A stretch of 64,000 nucleotides of DNA, taken from assembly GCA_026120035.1 (NCBI GenBank), contig JALRME010000022.1, positions 372,001 to 436,000 on the forward strand. The letters run 5' to 3'. Below the pieces are notes generated by a model. It saw nothing but the letters and a program-made list of their open reading frames with translations, did no database searches and was not told where the DNA came from. Positions 54,252 through 64,000 of this stretch are shown here, piece by piece. The number at the start of each line of letters is the position of its first letter. Within the stretch, counting starts at the first letter, position 1. The position numbers and the translations under genes are program-made. Source of the DNA: Coleophoma eucalyptorum (Eukaryota; Ascomycota; Leotiomycetes; Helotiales; Dermateaceae).

Positions 54252-57200
54252 GTTGGATGGATATTCGAGAGTAGTCGTGCCGGACGAAGTGGTCTCTGAG
54301 AAAGGGATTGGTGAAGAATGACAGGAAGGTTGGATTCGTTATTCGTTTTCAAGTAGTGGCGTAGTGTTGGAAGTTGTGAGTAGCTTTGAGAAAATGTAAG
54401 TACAGTGAAAGAAGAAACAAGCAGGTATTATTTATTGGGAAGGGAAGACAGCGCTCGTCATTCAACGATCGCTTGAATGGGTTAAACGTGGCTGTTCGAA
54501 ATAAGGTGATGATGAATGAAATGAGTGAATGTGGTTGACAATAGTAACACACAACACAATGCTTGTGGTGGTTGAATGAATGAATGAGTGACTAAATGAA
54601 TAGGCGAGGCGAGGCAGGCGAGCGAGGTCCGACGAGGTTGATGCGAGCAATGCTGTGCTGCGTGCTGCGCCATACTCGTCGAAACTCGCCGACCCCGTTC
54701 ACGGACAACGCAATAACACCAGAACAAGGACAGCCACGCATTATTTTGGGAATGCAGCAAAAGGACTTCTTTTCATCCAAACGACCCAAAGGATGATAGA
54801 ATCATAGCACCGAGAGAAATGCAACGTACTGAAACTTTGAATCCAGCCGACAGACTTTGATTTTGGGGGTGAAGGATTGTGGGTAGCGATTTGCTTCTCG
54901 ATATTCGGCCTTGAAAAAGGAGTGTTCGACAACAGGATTGCTGGACGATGGAGGTTTGTTGAATGGAATAAAGGACTAGCCTATGGAAAAAGATGCAGGT
55001 GATGATGATTCAAAAAATGCAAACAAGAATATCGAAGATAATTGCCAAGGACACAACGAACTGAAGGATAGTATCGAGAGAGTGAAACGGGAGGGCCTTT
55101 CCGCCATCTTATATTGAGGTAGGGTGCAGTCTGTGTGCTGGTTCCTGCATGCTGGTTCTCCTTTTCTCACGATGATGGATCGCATACGGCAAACCCAGCT
55201 AGCTCACGTACGGGACCAAGACACGAACAACCCTCTACCCTCGCGGGAGTGCAGCAAGGAAGCAGCACAGTGTGGCCATGGTTGGCTGCTAGGAACCGCA
55301 ATACAGACGTTAAGCTCGTCCATCAAACGCGTCCAGCCGGCATGGCATGGGCGGCAAGGACAGGCCCTCATGAGAATTTGTGCTGTCTTATTCTCTTTCT
55401 CCACAAACGCCCCTCTTGTCTCCCTTGGCTCAGCTCGACTTGGAAGTCGCTTTGCAGAGACCAGACCAGTCATATCGGCCAGTGCAGATGTCACTGCACA
55501 GTTCCGAGGCAGGGAGCTCGAATGGAGCAAGGAGCAAGGTGGGAAGGAGGGGGCGCACTGATGGCAGCGATGCGATGGAATGTGCAAGGACAGGACAAGG
55601 ACAGGATAGGCCGGCAGTACGGCGCTGTTTACGGGACGGAGCTCCTTTGGGGCAACTGGCAAAGCTGGCAGAGCTGCGGTTGAGTGATCCTCTGGAGTAC
55701 CTGAGGACGTACCGACTGCACTGTTAGTACCCCTGACTAAAGCACGCAGGGTGGGTGGTGGTGTGTGAACTAAGTCAGGCACCACCGATCTTTCTGGCTG
55801 CAGGAGCTACTATACTGTAGGGCTACGTGTCGTTGCTGCACGCTGAGAGGACGAGAGCCGCGGTGCTATCACATTGGTCACTTATCCCCTTTGTCACTTG
55901 TCACTTTCGCATCTGCTTCTATGGCCAGGAAGCGACGGTTCACGCCAGCCCAAAGTCGAGGTACTCTCTGCGTGCCATTGTCATTATGTCCCCCAGGATC
56001 GTGAAATGTCGTTGTCGGGGCCAATCAGGCTGCATGACCGCAACCCCCCAAAGCCCCCGAGATTCAGGGGTTTGCAGGTTCCAGTCTCCTTCACATCGGC
56101 CATTTTGCGCGACCCAATCGAATCCCAGAAACCTAAAGCTGCGAGAAACGGCCACAAACGGACACCCCAGGTCGCTTTTCGGGCTGGCCACTCAGTACCC
56201 AGATCCTCTGTACCCCTGGGTCGGGAGCCCGACGCTACGTTTCTAGCTTGTCGTCCGAAGGTGAGCCTGCGAGGTCGACTGGTCCAGTGGGACGAGACGA
56301 AAAAGATGTGCAGATGTGCAGGACGAGGCTGATCTCCCAACCTGAAACGTTGGCCGTTTAGACACGACCGCACTGTACGAGGGTTTCTCGTAATTACTGT
56401 GGTTTTCTTCTTTTCTTTGTCTTTGGCTCTCTCACTCATTCTGACCTGTTTTCCTGTCGGCCTTACCACTACCACTGCTATCGACAAGGTCTGAAAGTGT
56501 CTACTGTCTACTACTGCATCCTCTCGGCCTGGCCTCGTCACCTCGCGCGAGTCACATTCTTCGCGATGGGTGTGCCCTCTCCTCTCATCCCTCCGCCACT
56601 CCGTCTGGCATGAAACGTCTTTTTTTTGCTCATGCCCCCTTGGACGACAGGCCAATGCACGTGCTTTAACCCTCTATCCTTGGAACAGTTTGCCATCTCT
56701 CACTCTATCTCCATCTTAAAGCACGGAGATCTGCTCGGAGCTGAGCCACAGCCTAATGAAGAACGCCTACGTACTGTAACAATTCACGAGGGGGATCTAC
56801 ATACAGTAACGAACTCGCACCCGCAAAAGGACGCCAGTGGCTGTCGCATGAATACTGTAATTTTACCTCTTATGCTTGATTGCTCAACCATCCTAGACCT
56901 AGCTGAGTTCGGCTCCTGTTGCTTGCCTCGCTATGTCTCTCGCTGCTACCATTCCTGTTCTGCGCTCTCCACTGTGCACCGAGGTGAGGCTGGGTTGTGG
57001 CGAATGAGTCTACTTCTGTCCTCAATTAACTGCACGGAATCCTGTGATCTGCCTTGTGCCGTGCCAGTACATACCCAGTACCATTTAGGCGAAGTGGCTG
57101 TGGAGGAATGAGGATGTGACGAGAGCGTCCCGCGGAGAGACCAAATATATTCTTAGGCTGGTCTTGCGAGAGCCATGGCCATGTTCAGTTCTGCGTGCCG

Positions 57201-57681
57201 CCACTATCACCTTTTCTTTCGTCTTGGATTGCCGCTGGAGGCAAAAACATAGTCCGAGTTTTTGCCATCTGAATTTCCGGTGATGTGCTGGTGCGCTTGT
57301 GTAAACCTGGCCTGTCAGCTGAAGTCGTGGTTAATGCATGAATCACCGGTCCGGTCACCGCCATGGGCACAATACGAGTATTATTCTTGGTAGAACTTAA
57401 CCATGAGCCAGCATCAGACGGAATGAAGCAAAGAACTTGGAAAAGTTGAATGACATGTCTATTCCGTCTATTCTGATTCTTCTCAGTGGCGCATTTCCTG
57501 CCTCTCAAAGGCCTTCAATAACCGCTCGATTGGAGGCTGACTCTTCCTCCATACAATGAACCTTCAGAGCCGCGCAAATGCACCAAGACTATCCGGTCGC
57601 ATACGGGCTTCTGGGCCTTTAGGTTTTGTTATCATACATGCCCCATCATTACGTCGTCTCATCGTGAACTTTCCTCGAGGC
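54252..57681. other. Gene-free 3.4 kb region upstream of the LPMO gene
   Basis: No open frame here resembles a protein; the longest (about 190-220 codons on the minus strand near 55.2-56.7 kb) are Arg/Ser/Pro-rich and overlap others on both strands. The part next to 54251 is the LPMO leader and promoter. A pyrimidine-rich tract at about 56400-56640 resembles the leader of a plus-strand gene, but no coding region follows. A long non-coding transcript or a long 5' leader is possible. Confidence 0.4.
54573..54606. repeat. TGAA-type microsatellite
   Basis: Imperfect tandem TGAA/TGAG tetranucleotides (plus strand) run from 54573 to about 54606, with looser copies just upstream near 54505-54530. 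They lie about 320 bp upstream of the LPMO start codon, in its presumed promoter or leader. Confidence 0.7.
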
Positions 57682-58417
57682 TCAGACAGCGCTGTCAAGT
57701 ATCTCCCCCTCCACCGCCTTTTTCTCGCCCTCCTTTGCGTACGTCTTGATACCACGGCCTCCAGTCGGATCATGCGCCTTCTCGTCTAGCTCGTCAACGT
57801 CTGCAATATGGTCAGTTATGCGCCAGAATGGAGTTTCGTTTGACTCACCCGCGTACTCCTCGCTGTGGTCAGCCCAACGGTGCATCTTCTCACTCCGGAA
57901 TTCTTCGTAGCTCCACTCCTCCTTGACCAAGCCGCCGTCCTCAATCCAGACGTATGACTCCGTCTGCTTCGTCAGGCCCTTCTCGGCGCCCTCAAGAAGC
58001 TCGACCTCAACCTTGTTGCGCGAGTACTGGTCGCCCTCAAAGTGGTCGAGACGCACAATGTCCATTTCGGTCAAACCTGTAACATAGGTGCCTCGAACAC
58101 TCTTGTCCTTCTCGAATAAAATGCCTGGATAGTCACAGCCTGCGACCTTATGGCGGCAGTAGTTGTGCAGCAGAGCTGGTTGGACGGTGAAGAGAGCCGC
58201 TTCCTCCTTGGTGGGCTTCGAGGTGCCATGGCAGACGCGGTGAAGGACCTCTGGGGCCATCTGTGTTGTTGTCAGTCCATCTTCGCAGATTTTTTCTTGG
58301 GCATTGCAATGGTTGGCCTACCAATGTTCCTATAGCATCTTGTCAGCGCATACTCTTCTTGAAGTGGGGGTAGAGGGGTGAGGACATACCGTAGAAAAAG
58401 GCGGTACGGTCTCCCAT
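57682..58417 (-). CDS. AIG2/gamma-glutamylcyclotransferase-like protein with an 8-nt exon
   Basis: Exons 58417-58390 (28 nt), 58329-58322 (8 nt), 58260-57849 and 57800-57682 give 188 aa. The first three exons together make MGDRTAFFYGTLMAPEVLHR, the family's FxYGTLM substrate loop; without the 8-nt exon the GTL is lost. Further family features are HKVAGCDYPGI, VRGTYVTGLTEMDIVRLDHFEG and YVWIEDGGL. The third intron (57848-57801) is 48 nt with a strong GTGAGT donor and TTGCAG acceptor and has no stop, so its retention would add 16 residues. Proteins of this fold may act on gamma-glutamyl peptides, but this AIG2-like subgroup has no assured reaction. Confidence 0.83.
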
Positions 58418-59564
58418 GATGATTGAATTTGGTTGAAGTAGAGAGTGATTGGTGCTTGTGGGTGATGAGAAAATAAGTAAAGGCTCTACCTTTCCAAGCT
58501 TAGATCCGCTACCTCTTAAGTAGCTTCATGACTAGATTCGTTCTTTGTCCTGCTGCATCGCTGGAGTTTGCTTTCGGTTGCCTTCTCCAGATTGGGGAAT
58601 TCGCGATAAGATTCCAGCATTGATAAGAACCCTTTCAGCCTGAGGCACCAGCCCTCATTCTTTTAGGCCGTCCTAGTGGGATCGGATCTCCCGCCAAGCA
58701 TTTTCCGGGCGAAGTTTGACTTTTTGGCCCAGACAAACATTGATCCTGTATACAGATTGGCGGTTTGACGGGTTGCTATCTGGAAAGTCTATTTTATTTG
58801 CTCGGGAATTTTGGTCTCTGCCAAGTCTGCGATTTGCAAACTAAGTGTGGGAAAACACGGTCCGATATTGGGATGTTTCCACTCTTTCAAACTAGCGCTT
58901 GCCGACATGCCAGATACCTGCAAAGTGGCAGAACATGTCTGCAAGCAAGTGCGCAATCGGCCGTTCATATGGGATTTATGGTTGCTTGCATGGCTTGGCT
59001 GTAGAGTTGCAGGTCCCCCTTTGATTAGAAGGCTGCATTTCCGTCTTTTGTCATTAAATTCAGTGCAGCTGGAGTTTTCAGTCGTGTCGCGGAATAGTGT
59101 GACGCACTTGACGTCTAGTCCTCACTGGCTCCTTTTACTAAGCGACCAAGTGCACAAATTCTGGACACTTTTACTATCTTCATCCTCAGCAAGAAGTGGA
59201 GAAGAAATGGCATACAAACGGGAACTCCCTTGCCTTAATTTTCAAAATTATTTGGCAGCGTGCTACTTAGGCTAGACTTAATAATGTCTAAATAATATGG
59301 TATGCTCTTTGTTTAGTAGTCCCAGTTAACAACGTGGTGAGGCGCTGTAGCATGGTTCACACTTGTTCTCTTGTGAGCTGCTATAAATTTTAGTATATTC
59401 ATTCCATGTCCTTAACCCGTGCTACATATCCAATGCAATGCAATGCTTCTCTCCGCTCCAACGCAAAGACTCACAACACGAAATCCAAGTTACCAACCGG
59501 GCAACACTTAATCAACTTTCCGCTTCAGGCTGCTACACGAGTTCCAAACTAAAGTCTAGTTAGC
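58418..59564. other. Divergent intergenic region, 1.1 kb
   Basis: Between the 5' ends of the AIG2-like gene and the secreted-protein gene. The 154-codon plus-strand frame at 58811 has no family resemblance and is not annotated. Confidence 0.45.
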
Positions 59565-60629
59565 ATGTACTTCAGACCATACTTCTATTGGCTTGCTACT
59601 ATTACTACTACAGTCAGCTTTGGGAATGCAAAAGACCCATGGCTGGACATGATTGAGCCCCAGAACTTCAATCAAGAGGTTTCAAACTTTGCCAATCAGA
59701 AATTGATCCTCTTCAACCAACGTGTGCGGGTTGGCATCCCAATTACAGCCATGCCCAATTTCATCCTGGATCACCACTTTCCCATTGAAGTTAGCCCCAT
59801 GGATCTCGTCCTACTCCCATATCTAGACAGTGAATTCGGTGCCAATTCAAGCATGATCCAGCTCAACACAACCGGGCTCATTCTCACTTGCCCGAATCCT
59901 GACCCTCAGTTCGACATCGACTACGAGTGGCCCAAAATGGAGCTCTGCCCAGTCATGACTGAATACTTCCTGCAATACTTGGAGGATTTTCATCGGCACA
60001 GGAAATTAATTGCTATCTCGAAGATTGCCGTGGAAGAATCCAAGCCTCTGAACATTGGCAAATACGAATGCATCCCGCGCCTCTTGGCTGTGAGTGATTG
60101 CACGAGAACACCGTCCCTGGATGCCGGTCTGGTGATGTCGACTACGCTCCCATCGGTATCGACACATCTTGATTATTCGGGCGCCATGACCACAAAGCCT
60201 CCACGGCGTTCTCCCTCTTTAACGACATCAATATGCTCTATACTCAAAGCAAAGGAAGAAACTGTTACAGTCAGCAAAACAATAAAGGCCATGGAATCTA
60301 CCACGGCAAGTATAACCAGTATGCGCGCCACAACTGTGACCGCCATAACCACCAGCATCAGTACTGTACCAACCACTGTATCCGTCACAACCACGAGTAT
60401 AAGCACGTTATGTGACAGACCTGAACCAACTACTGAGGTGAGTGTACACTTGATTTTGACTGGCTCTCTAGAGAGATGTGATCAGACTGACTAACTTATT
60501 GGACTTTAGGCAGAAATGCTGGATGCTATTGATAAACTTGTAGGCCGTCTCAAGGAGGATTTCCCGAATTGGAGAATGGATAAGGAATCTTCACCTATTG
60601 CTTCCGAGGCTCCATCGTCAAGATCTTGA
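59565..60629 (+). CDS. Secreted Thr/Ser-rich protein of unknown function
   Basis: Exons 59565-60437 and 60510-60629, with a 72-nt intron, give 330 aa. The first 22 residues (a hydrophobic stretch ending SFGNA) look like a signal peptide. The next 170 residues form an unfamiliar domain with four Cys (LILTCPNP, MELCPVM, YECIPRL, SDCTRT). Residues 215-290 are Thr/Ser/Val repeats (TTVTAITTSISTVPTTVSVT) of the kind that become O-mannosylated. The C-terminal exon adds a charged helix (AEMLDAIDKLVGRLKEDF); there is no GPI-anchor signal. A cell-wall or extracellular role is inferred. No family was recognised. Confidence 0.65.
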
Positions 60630-60883
60630 TTAACTTGTAATTTTCGTCTCTTCTTTTGTTCTGGATGGGGGGCGGGGCGTGTTTGTTTAATACAACAAGA
60701 CCTAATCCTTTGCAGGCAGGCTAGTCAATTCTCGTACAAATTCCTAATTTCCAGTCTTGGAGTCTTCATCATGAGTTACTGGGTTTATCTACACCGCTAA
60801 CTGCGAGCACTTGCAAAATATGATAGATAACTTTTAGATTGTATTTGACTCTTGTTTGAGTGATTCGCAATCACGCTCCTAGC

Positions 60884-63673
60884 TTACATAAGTAACACAT
60901 AAGTCTTCTCGCCAATTTCATGACTCAAGACAGCATCAGTTTGCATGTTTTCATCTCGCATGGCCATATACGTCAATTCAAGTGCCTCGTTAGCTTCAAC
61001 TAGATCCTCCTGGGCCATTTTAATTTCTGTAGGCAGTTTGGCATTTTCCTCAGCCCATAAAGCCCCCCTCCACCACCAATCGAGTTTATCTACCTCTCTA
61101 TCGCGTTTGAAGGTTTCTCTGTCAACATAATTACGAAACAAAAGTCTTCCAAATACCTCTCGTCCTTCCATATCGCCATCTTCCTCACAAAGTTTCATGA
61201 CATGTAGCACCATTCTCGTTAAATCAGATTGGCGACGCTGCATAAGTTCTCTGAGCTCTTGTGCGCAAAGCTCAAGATTCGAAGCTGTGACTTCTTGGTT
61301 ATGGAATCGCTGGGCATGAGACGCTTGGTTTGAAAACAACCTTCCATGCCGGTTTGTCATGTGCGCCATATTGGTTTTTGCCATGTTCTTATGCTTCCAT
61401 GCTTGCATGCCTTCACCATCCATCAAGCCGTGTGCGTAACAATCTCCTATAAGTTCGTGGCATAGACTTTGCTTCACATGGTCAAACCAAGATAATTTGT
61501 CAGCCATAGAGTTTTGGTGCGTATTTCCTCCTCGGCGAAGGATAAATGGAACTCGGCATCCGGCCAGGACGTATACTTCATCATCTTTTTTAATTCCGAC
61601 TGGGCCAAGACCTATACTACCGTCGTATGTTGTAAAAAAGCGCCGACGATTTATCGCTAGTTTGATAGCAGTATCTATGTCTTGCATAAGGACCGAGGAT
61701 TCCTTAGTTTGGAGCTGACAGGATCCTTTCATATCGTTTATCATTTCCGCCATCGAATCTCTGTCAACTTGAAGGGGGCAATGGGTAGTAATCCAGGCTG
61801 CGACACACCACAGCTCACTCTCATGTAATCGACGATGTCTGCGGTTGCCGTCACTATCAATTATAGGTAGGACGTCTGCGCATATAGTCCTCAAAAAACA
61901 ATCAACTTGTTCTTTAAGGCTGCCCAAATTCCTTTGGGCTCTGGGGTCGTCGTTGGCCAATTTTGCCCATTTCCAAACCAGCGTGCCGAGTTCCTCGTTG
62001 GAAAAGTTTGCCTCTCCAGTGTCTCTAATTATTCCTACATGCAACCCTGGACACTCTAGGAAACCGCCATGGTTTTGCAGGAACAGTGGTCCATCACTTC
62101 GATCAGAATAGAAATTACAGAGACACTGTATATCATCATCCCTAAACGGAATCTGATTTCTCCCAGAACCCAAGAGTGCGTGAGTGGGTTTCCATGCATG
62201 GGTGCCTATGATTTTATCGACATCTGCTAAGGATTTGATACCATCGATTTTTTGTTCATTATTCTCATTATATTTGAGTAGCATGCGTTGCAGGTGCCTT
62301 TGAACGCCTTGGCTGGTTGGATATCTAGTGAATTTTAAAGAATTCATCTTTGTTTTACTATTGGGTGGTAAAGGGTGCACGGTATAGACCGCTCTGCCAC
62401 CAGACGCATCATAGCTGTCTATTTCTTCAGCTCGGCGCCGGTCGAGATCGTCATATGTAGCTGTCCAATCCACGACCCACGAAGGCAGATCTCCGCGATT
62501 TTTTCGGCCAAGGTCTCCTCTCAATACGTCCAGAGATTCTGATCTTCCTATAATATCCAAAACTGTATTGGTAAAGACTTCGGTCGTCGTAAGGGAGTAA
62601 TTAGGCTTAATGGAGGATAACTCGCCAACAAGACCGAGTAGCGCGTATACTTTATCGCGATCATCTGTTGCTCTTCTATCGCTGAACTGCCGTAGCAAAG
62701 GCATTAAAGCCATCTCCTCGTTCATCTGCCATCGAACACGCATTCGATGGATATCCCAAACAATCCGTGAGAAGAAAGCCAGAACATTTTTGTGATCGGA
62801 TGCTAGAGATGAGAACAAGCTGGAGTATGAATTGGTAGCGTAGAATTTTGCAGCTCTGACAAAGATAGACCAAGGGGCAACCATAGAACCAAATTGCAAG
62901 GTAATCTCCTTGGCCACGACAATCTCCTGGACGACCCATACTCGATTCCACCAAGCCGCACACATCACAACTCTCAGTGCTTCGAACACATTTGTTACAT
63001 AAACTGAGTCGATGTGGTTCTGATTAAGATGATCGAATAGAGTATTTCGGATGTTATCCGTGCTGGTACTTTGTGCAAGAAGGCTGATAAGGCAGAAAGC
63101 TTCCCGCCAGTAGTCCAGTCCAGCTTTGAGTAGTTCTTTCAAGGGCTTTTCTGAGATGCAGTTACTCTGAAACCGCTGTATCTCTTGTGCGTCCGATATG
63201 TTCCCGTGAAAGAGTAAAGTTGGACTTGTTCGTCTAGACTTGGGTGTGCCTCCTAAGAAGCTATGACGCATGGGTTCTCCCAAATACATAACTACCTCTG
63301 TTGCACGGGAATATATTTCCCTCATAAGCTCAACTTGTTGGGTTCTCTCCACATTGTCAATTTGATTGATGCATAGCGCATCTATCCATATCGTTATGTG
63401 TTCTTTGGTGTCTCGAAGTCTGTGTAAAGCAGACTCAAGATTGATGGTAACCTCAACTACATGGTCGTTCAACAGAATTTGGCGCTTCGGTGCTCCCGAC
63501 GCACCCCATACGTACGATAGAGCTTTAAAACTGGGTTTGTTGGCCAGCGAAACTTGGATTAGTTCTGTTTTTATTTTGTCCCCCGACTGGCCTGAGATGA
63601 TCGTGACTAGGCGTATATCACCCACAGGAAGAGGCGGGTACAGGCCATGCTTTTCGTCCAAAGTCTCAACCAT
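60884..63673 (-). CDS. Intact HET-domain protein
   Basis: Intronless, 929 aa from ATG 63673 (the frame is open 31 codons further up to 63766, but the start MVETLDEKHGLYPPLP fits the family better). HET-domain elements: FKALSYVWGASGAPKRQI, IWIDALCINQIDNVERTQQ, LMREIYSRATEVVMYLGEP and NRVWVVQEIVVAKEITLQFG. Next comes RRATDDRDKVYALLGLVG, and near the end LAGCRVPFILRRGG and ELIGDCYAHGLMDGEG. A charged helical tail follows (residues 800-929). HET proteins trigger vegetative incompatibility or cell death when partnered with an incompatible allele, but most in a genome have no known partner. Confidence 0.9.
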   Translation of the reverse strand: MVETLDEKHGLYPPLPVGDIRLVTIISGQSGDKIKTELIQVSLANKPSFKALSYVWGASGAPKRQILLNDHVVEVTINLESALHRLRDTKEHITIWIDALCINQIDNVERTQQVELMREIYSRATEVVMYLGEPMRHSFLGGTPKSRRTSPTLLFHGNISDAQEIQRFQSNCISEKPLKELLKAGLDYWREAFCLISLLAQSTSTDNIRNTLFDHLNQNHIDSVYVTNVFEALRVVMCAAWWNRVWVVQEIVVAKEITLQFGSMVAPWSIFVRAAKFYATNSYSSLFSSLASDHKNVLAFFSRIVWDIHRMRVRWQMNEEMALMPLLRQFSDRRATDDRDKVYALLGLVGELSSIKPNYSLTTTEVFTNTVLDIIGRSESLDVLRGDLGRKNRGDLPSWVVDWTATYDDLDRRRAEEIDSYDASGGRAVYTVHPLPPNSKTKMNSLKFTRYPTSQGVQRHLQRMLLKYNENNEQKIDGIKSLADVDKIIGTHAWKPTHALLGSGRNQIPFRDDDIQCLCNFYSDRSDGPLFLQNHGGFLECPGLHVGIIRDTGEANFSNEELGTLVWKWAKLANDDPRAQRNLGSLKEQVDCFLRTICADVLPIIDSDGNRRHRRLHESELWCVAAWITTHCPLQVDRDSMAEMINDMKGSCQLQTKESSVLMQDIDTAIKLAINRRRFFTTYDGSIGLGPVGIKKDDEVYVLAGCRVPFILRRGGNTHQNSMADKLSWFDHVKQSLCHELIGDCYAHGLMDGEGMQAWKHKNMAKTNMAHMTNRHGRLFSNQASHAQRFHNQEVTASNLELCAQELRELMQRRQSDLTRMVLHVMKLCEEDGDMEGREVFGRLLFRNYVDRETFKRDREVDKLDWWWRGALWAEENAKLPTEIKMAQEDLVEANEALELTYMAMRDENMQTDAVLSHEIGEKTYVLLM

Positions 63674-64000
63674 CTGGTAGAATCTGTGTTTGTATCTGTG
63701 TAGCAGATGGTTGATCAATGATGTATGGAAGGTATAGTATCCGATCTCAAGGTGGCATTCGAACAATATCGCGAATCAGTGAGGCTGTGCCTCCAGAGTA
63801 GTTGAGGGAAATAGGTCATCTCAGCCTCAGCAAGCAGCACGTTGAACATCTCACGTGAGTCCGTCTTACCTACTTGTTGGTTCTAGAAGGGCTGCCTCCA
63901 ACAAGAGGATACAGTCAAGATTGTACTTATTCCTGAATATTAGTAGTCCAAATAGCCAATACTATGCCTACAATATATCTATACCTGCAATCTCAGGCTC
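63674..64000. other. Upstream region of the HET gene, right end of window
   Basis: 327 bp holding the start of the minus-strand HET gene's leader and promoter. No further gene begins within it. Confidence 0.5.

Noticed and set aside
55204..56655. Minus-strand frames of 193 and 223 codons
   Set aside because: Low-complexity Arg/Ser/Pro translations, overlapping frames on both strands, no family, no plausible splice partners.
1..64000. tRNA, rRNA, transposon or CRISPR features
   Set aside because: I looked for tRNA B-box-like stretches, terminal repeats and transposase or reverse-transcriptase frames by eye and found none I could support; a dedicated search could still find some.

Overview
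This is about 64 kb of nuclear DNA from a filamentous ascomycete (Pezizomycotina). The grounds are short GT-AG introns (mostly 45-65 nt) in most genes, two HET-domain genes, a NB-ARC/TPR NOD-like receptor, two Zn(II)2Cys6 regulators, a DUF3433 membrane protein, an AA11 chitin monooxygenase and a PTR2 peptide transporter. I cannot fix the class or genus. Gene models were built by hand: splice sites were chosen where GT/AG, reading frame and family sequence all agreed.

Layout. 1-13 kb is a carbon-metabolism block: an ITR-type inositol/sugar transporter and a Gfo/Idh/MocA (inositol 2-dehydrogenase-like) oxidoreductase diverge from one 1 kb promoter. They are followed by two Zn2Cys6 transcription factors and a short-chain dehydrogenase. 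After a 2.6 kb gene-free stretch comes a PTR2 peptide transporter. 18-22.5 kb holds the most interesting locus: a NB-ARC/TPR receptor (minus strand) and a small HeLo-like protein (plus strand) whose start codons are 188 bp apart. The receptor begins, and the small protein ends, with nearly the same 20-residue Gly/Asn-rich motif (core FQAGIING). This is the arrangement of fungal NLR/effector pairs that signal through amyloid templating and trigger cell death. 23-30 kb carries a TauD-type dioxygenase, an M24 peptidase-like protein, a MET12-type methylenetetrahydrofolate reductase and a SnoaL-like protein. A HET-domain gene at 31.2-33.6 kb is interrupted by one in-frame TAA exactly where the family has a conserved Gln. 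34.6-45.3 kb is mostly housekeeping: YJU2 splicing factor, APC/C subunit CDC16, a small Gly-zipper membrane protein, acetoacetyl-CoA synthetase (ending in SKL, a peroxisomal signal), an unrecognised two-exon gene and YIH1/IMPACT. 46-54 kb has a large DUF3433 membrane protein, a Baeyer-Villiger-type flavin monooxygenase and a secreted AA11 LPMO with a C-terminal Cys-rich X278-like module. A 3.4 kb gene-free, microsatellite-bearing stretch follows. Then come an AIG2/gamma-glutamylcyclotransferase-like gene with an 8-nt exon, a secreted Thr-rich protein of unknown function and an intact HET-domain gene.

How they work together. The left block looks like uptake and oxidation of myo-inositol or a similar polyol, with candidate local regulators. 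Three non-self-recognition or cell-death loci (receptor/effector pair, broken HET gene, intact HET gene) lie within 46 kb, so the region may have a role in vegetative incompatibility or defence. No tRNA, rRNA, transposase or CRISPR array was recognised. The receptor contains a 97-N assembly gap inside its near-identical TPR repeats.
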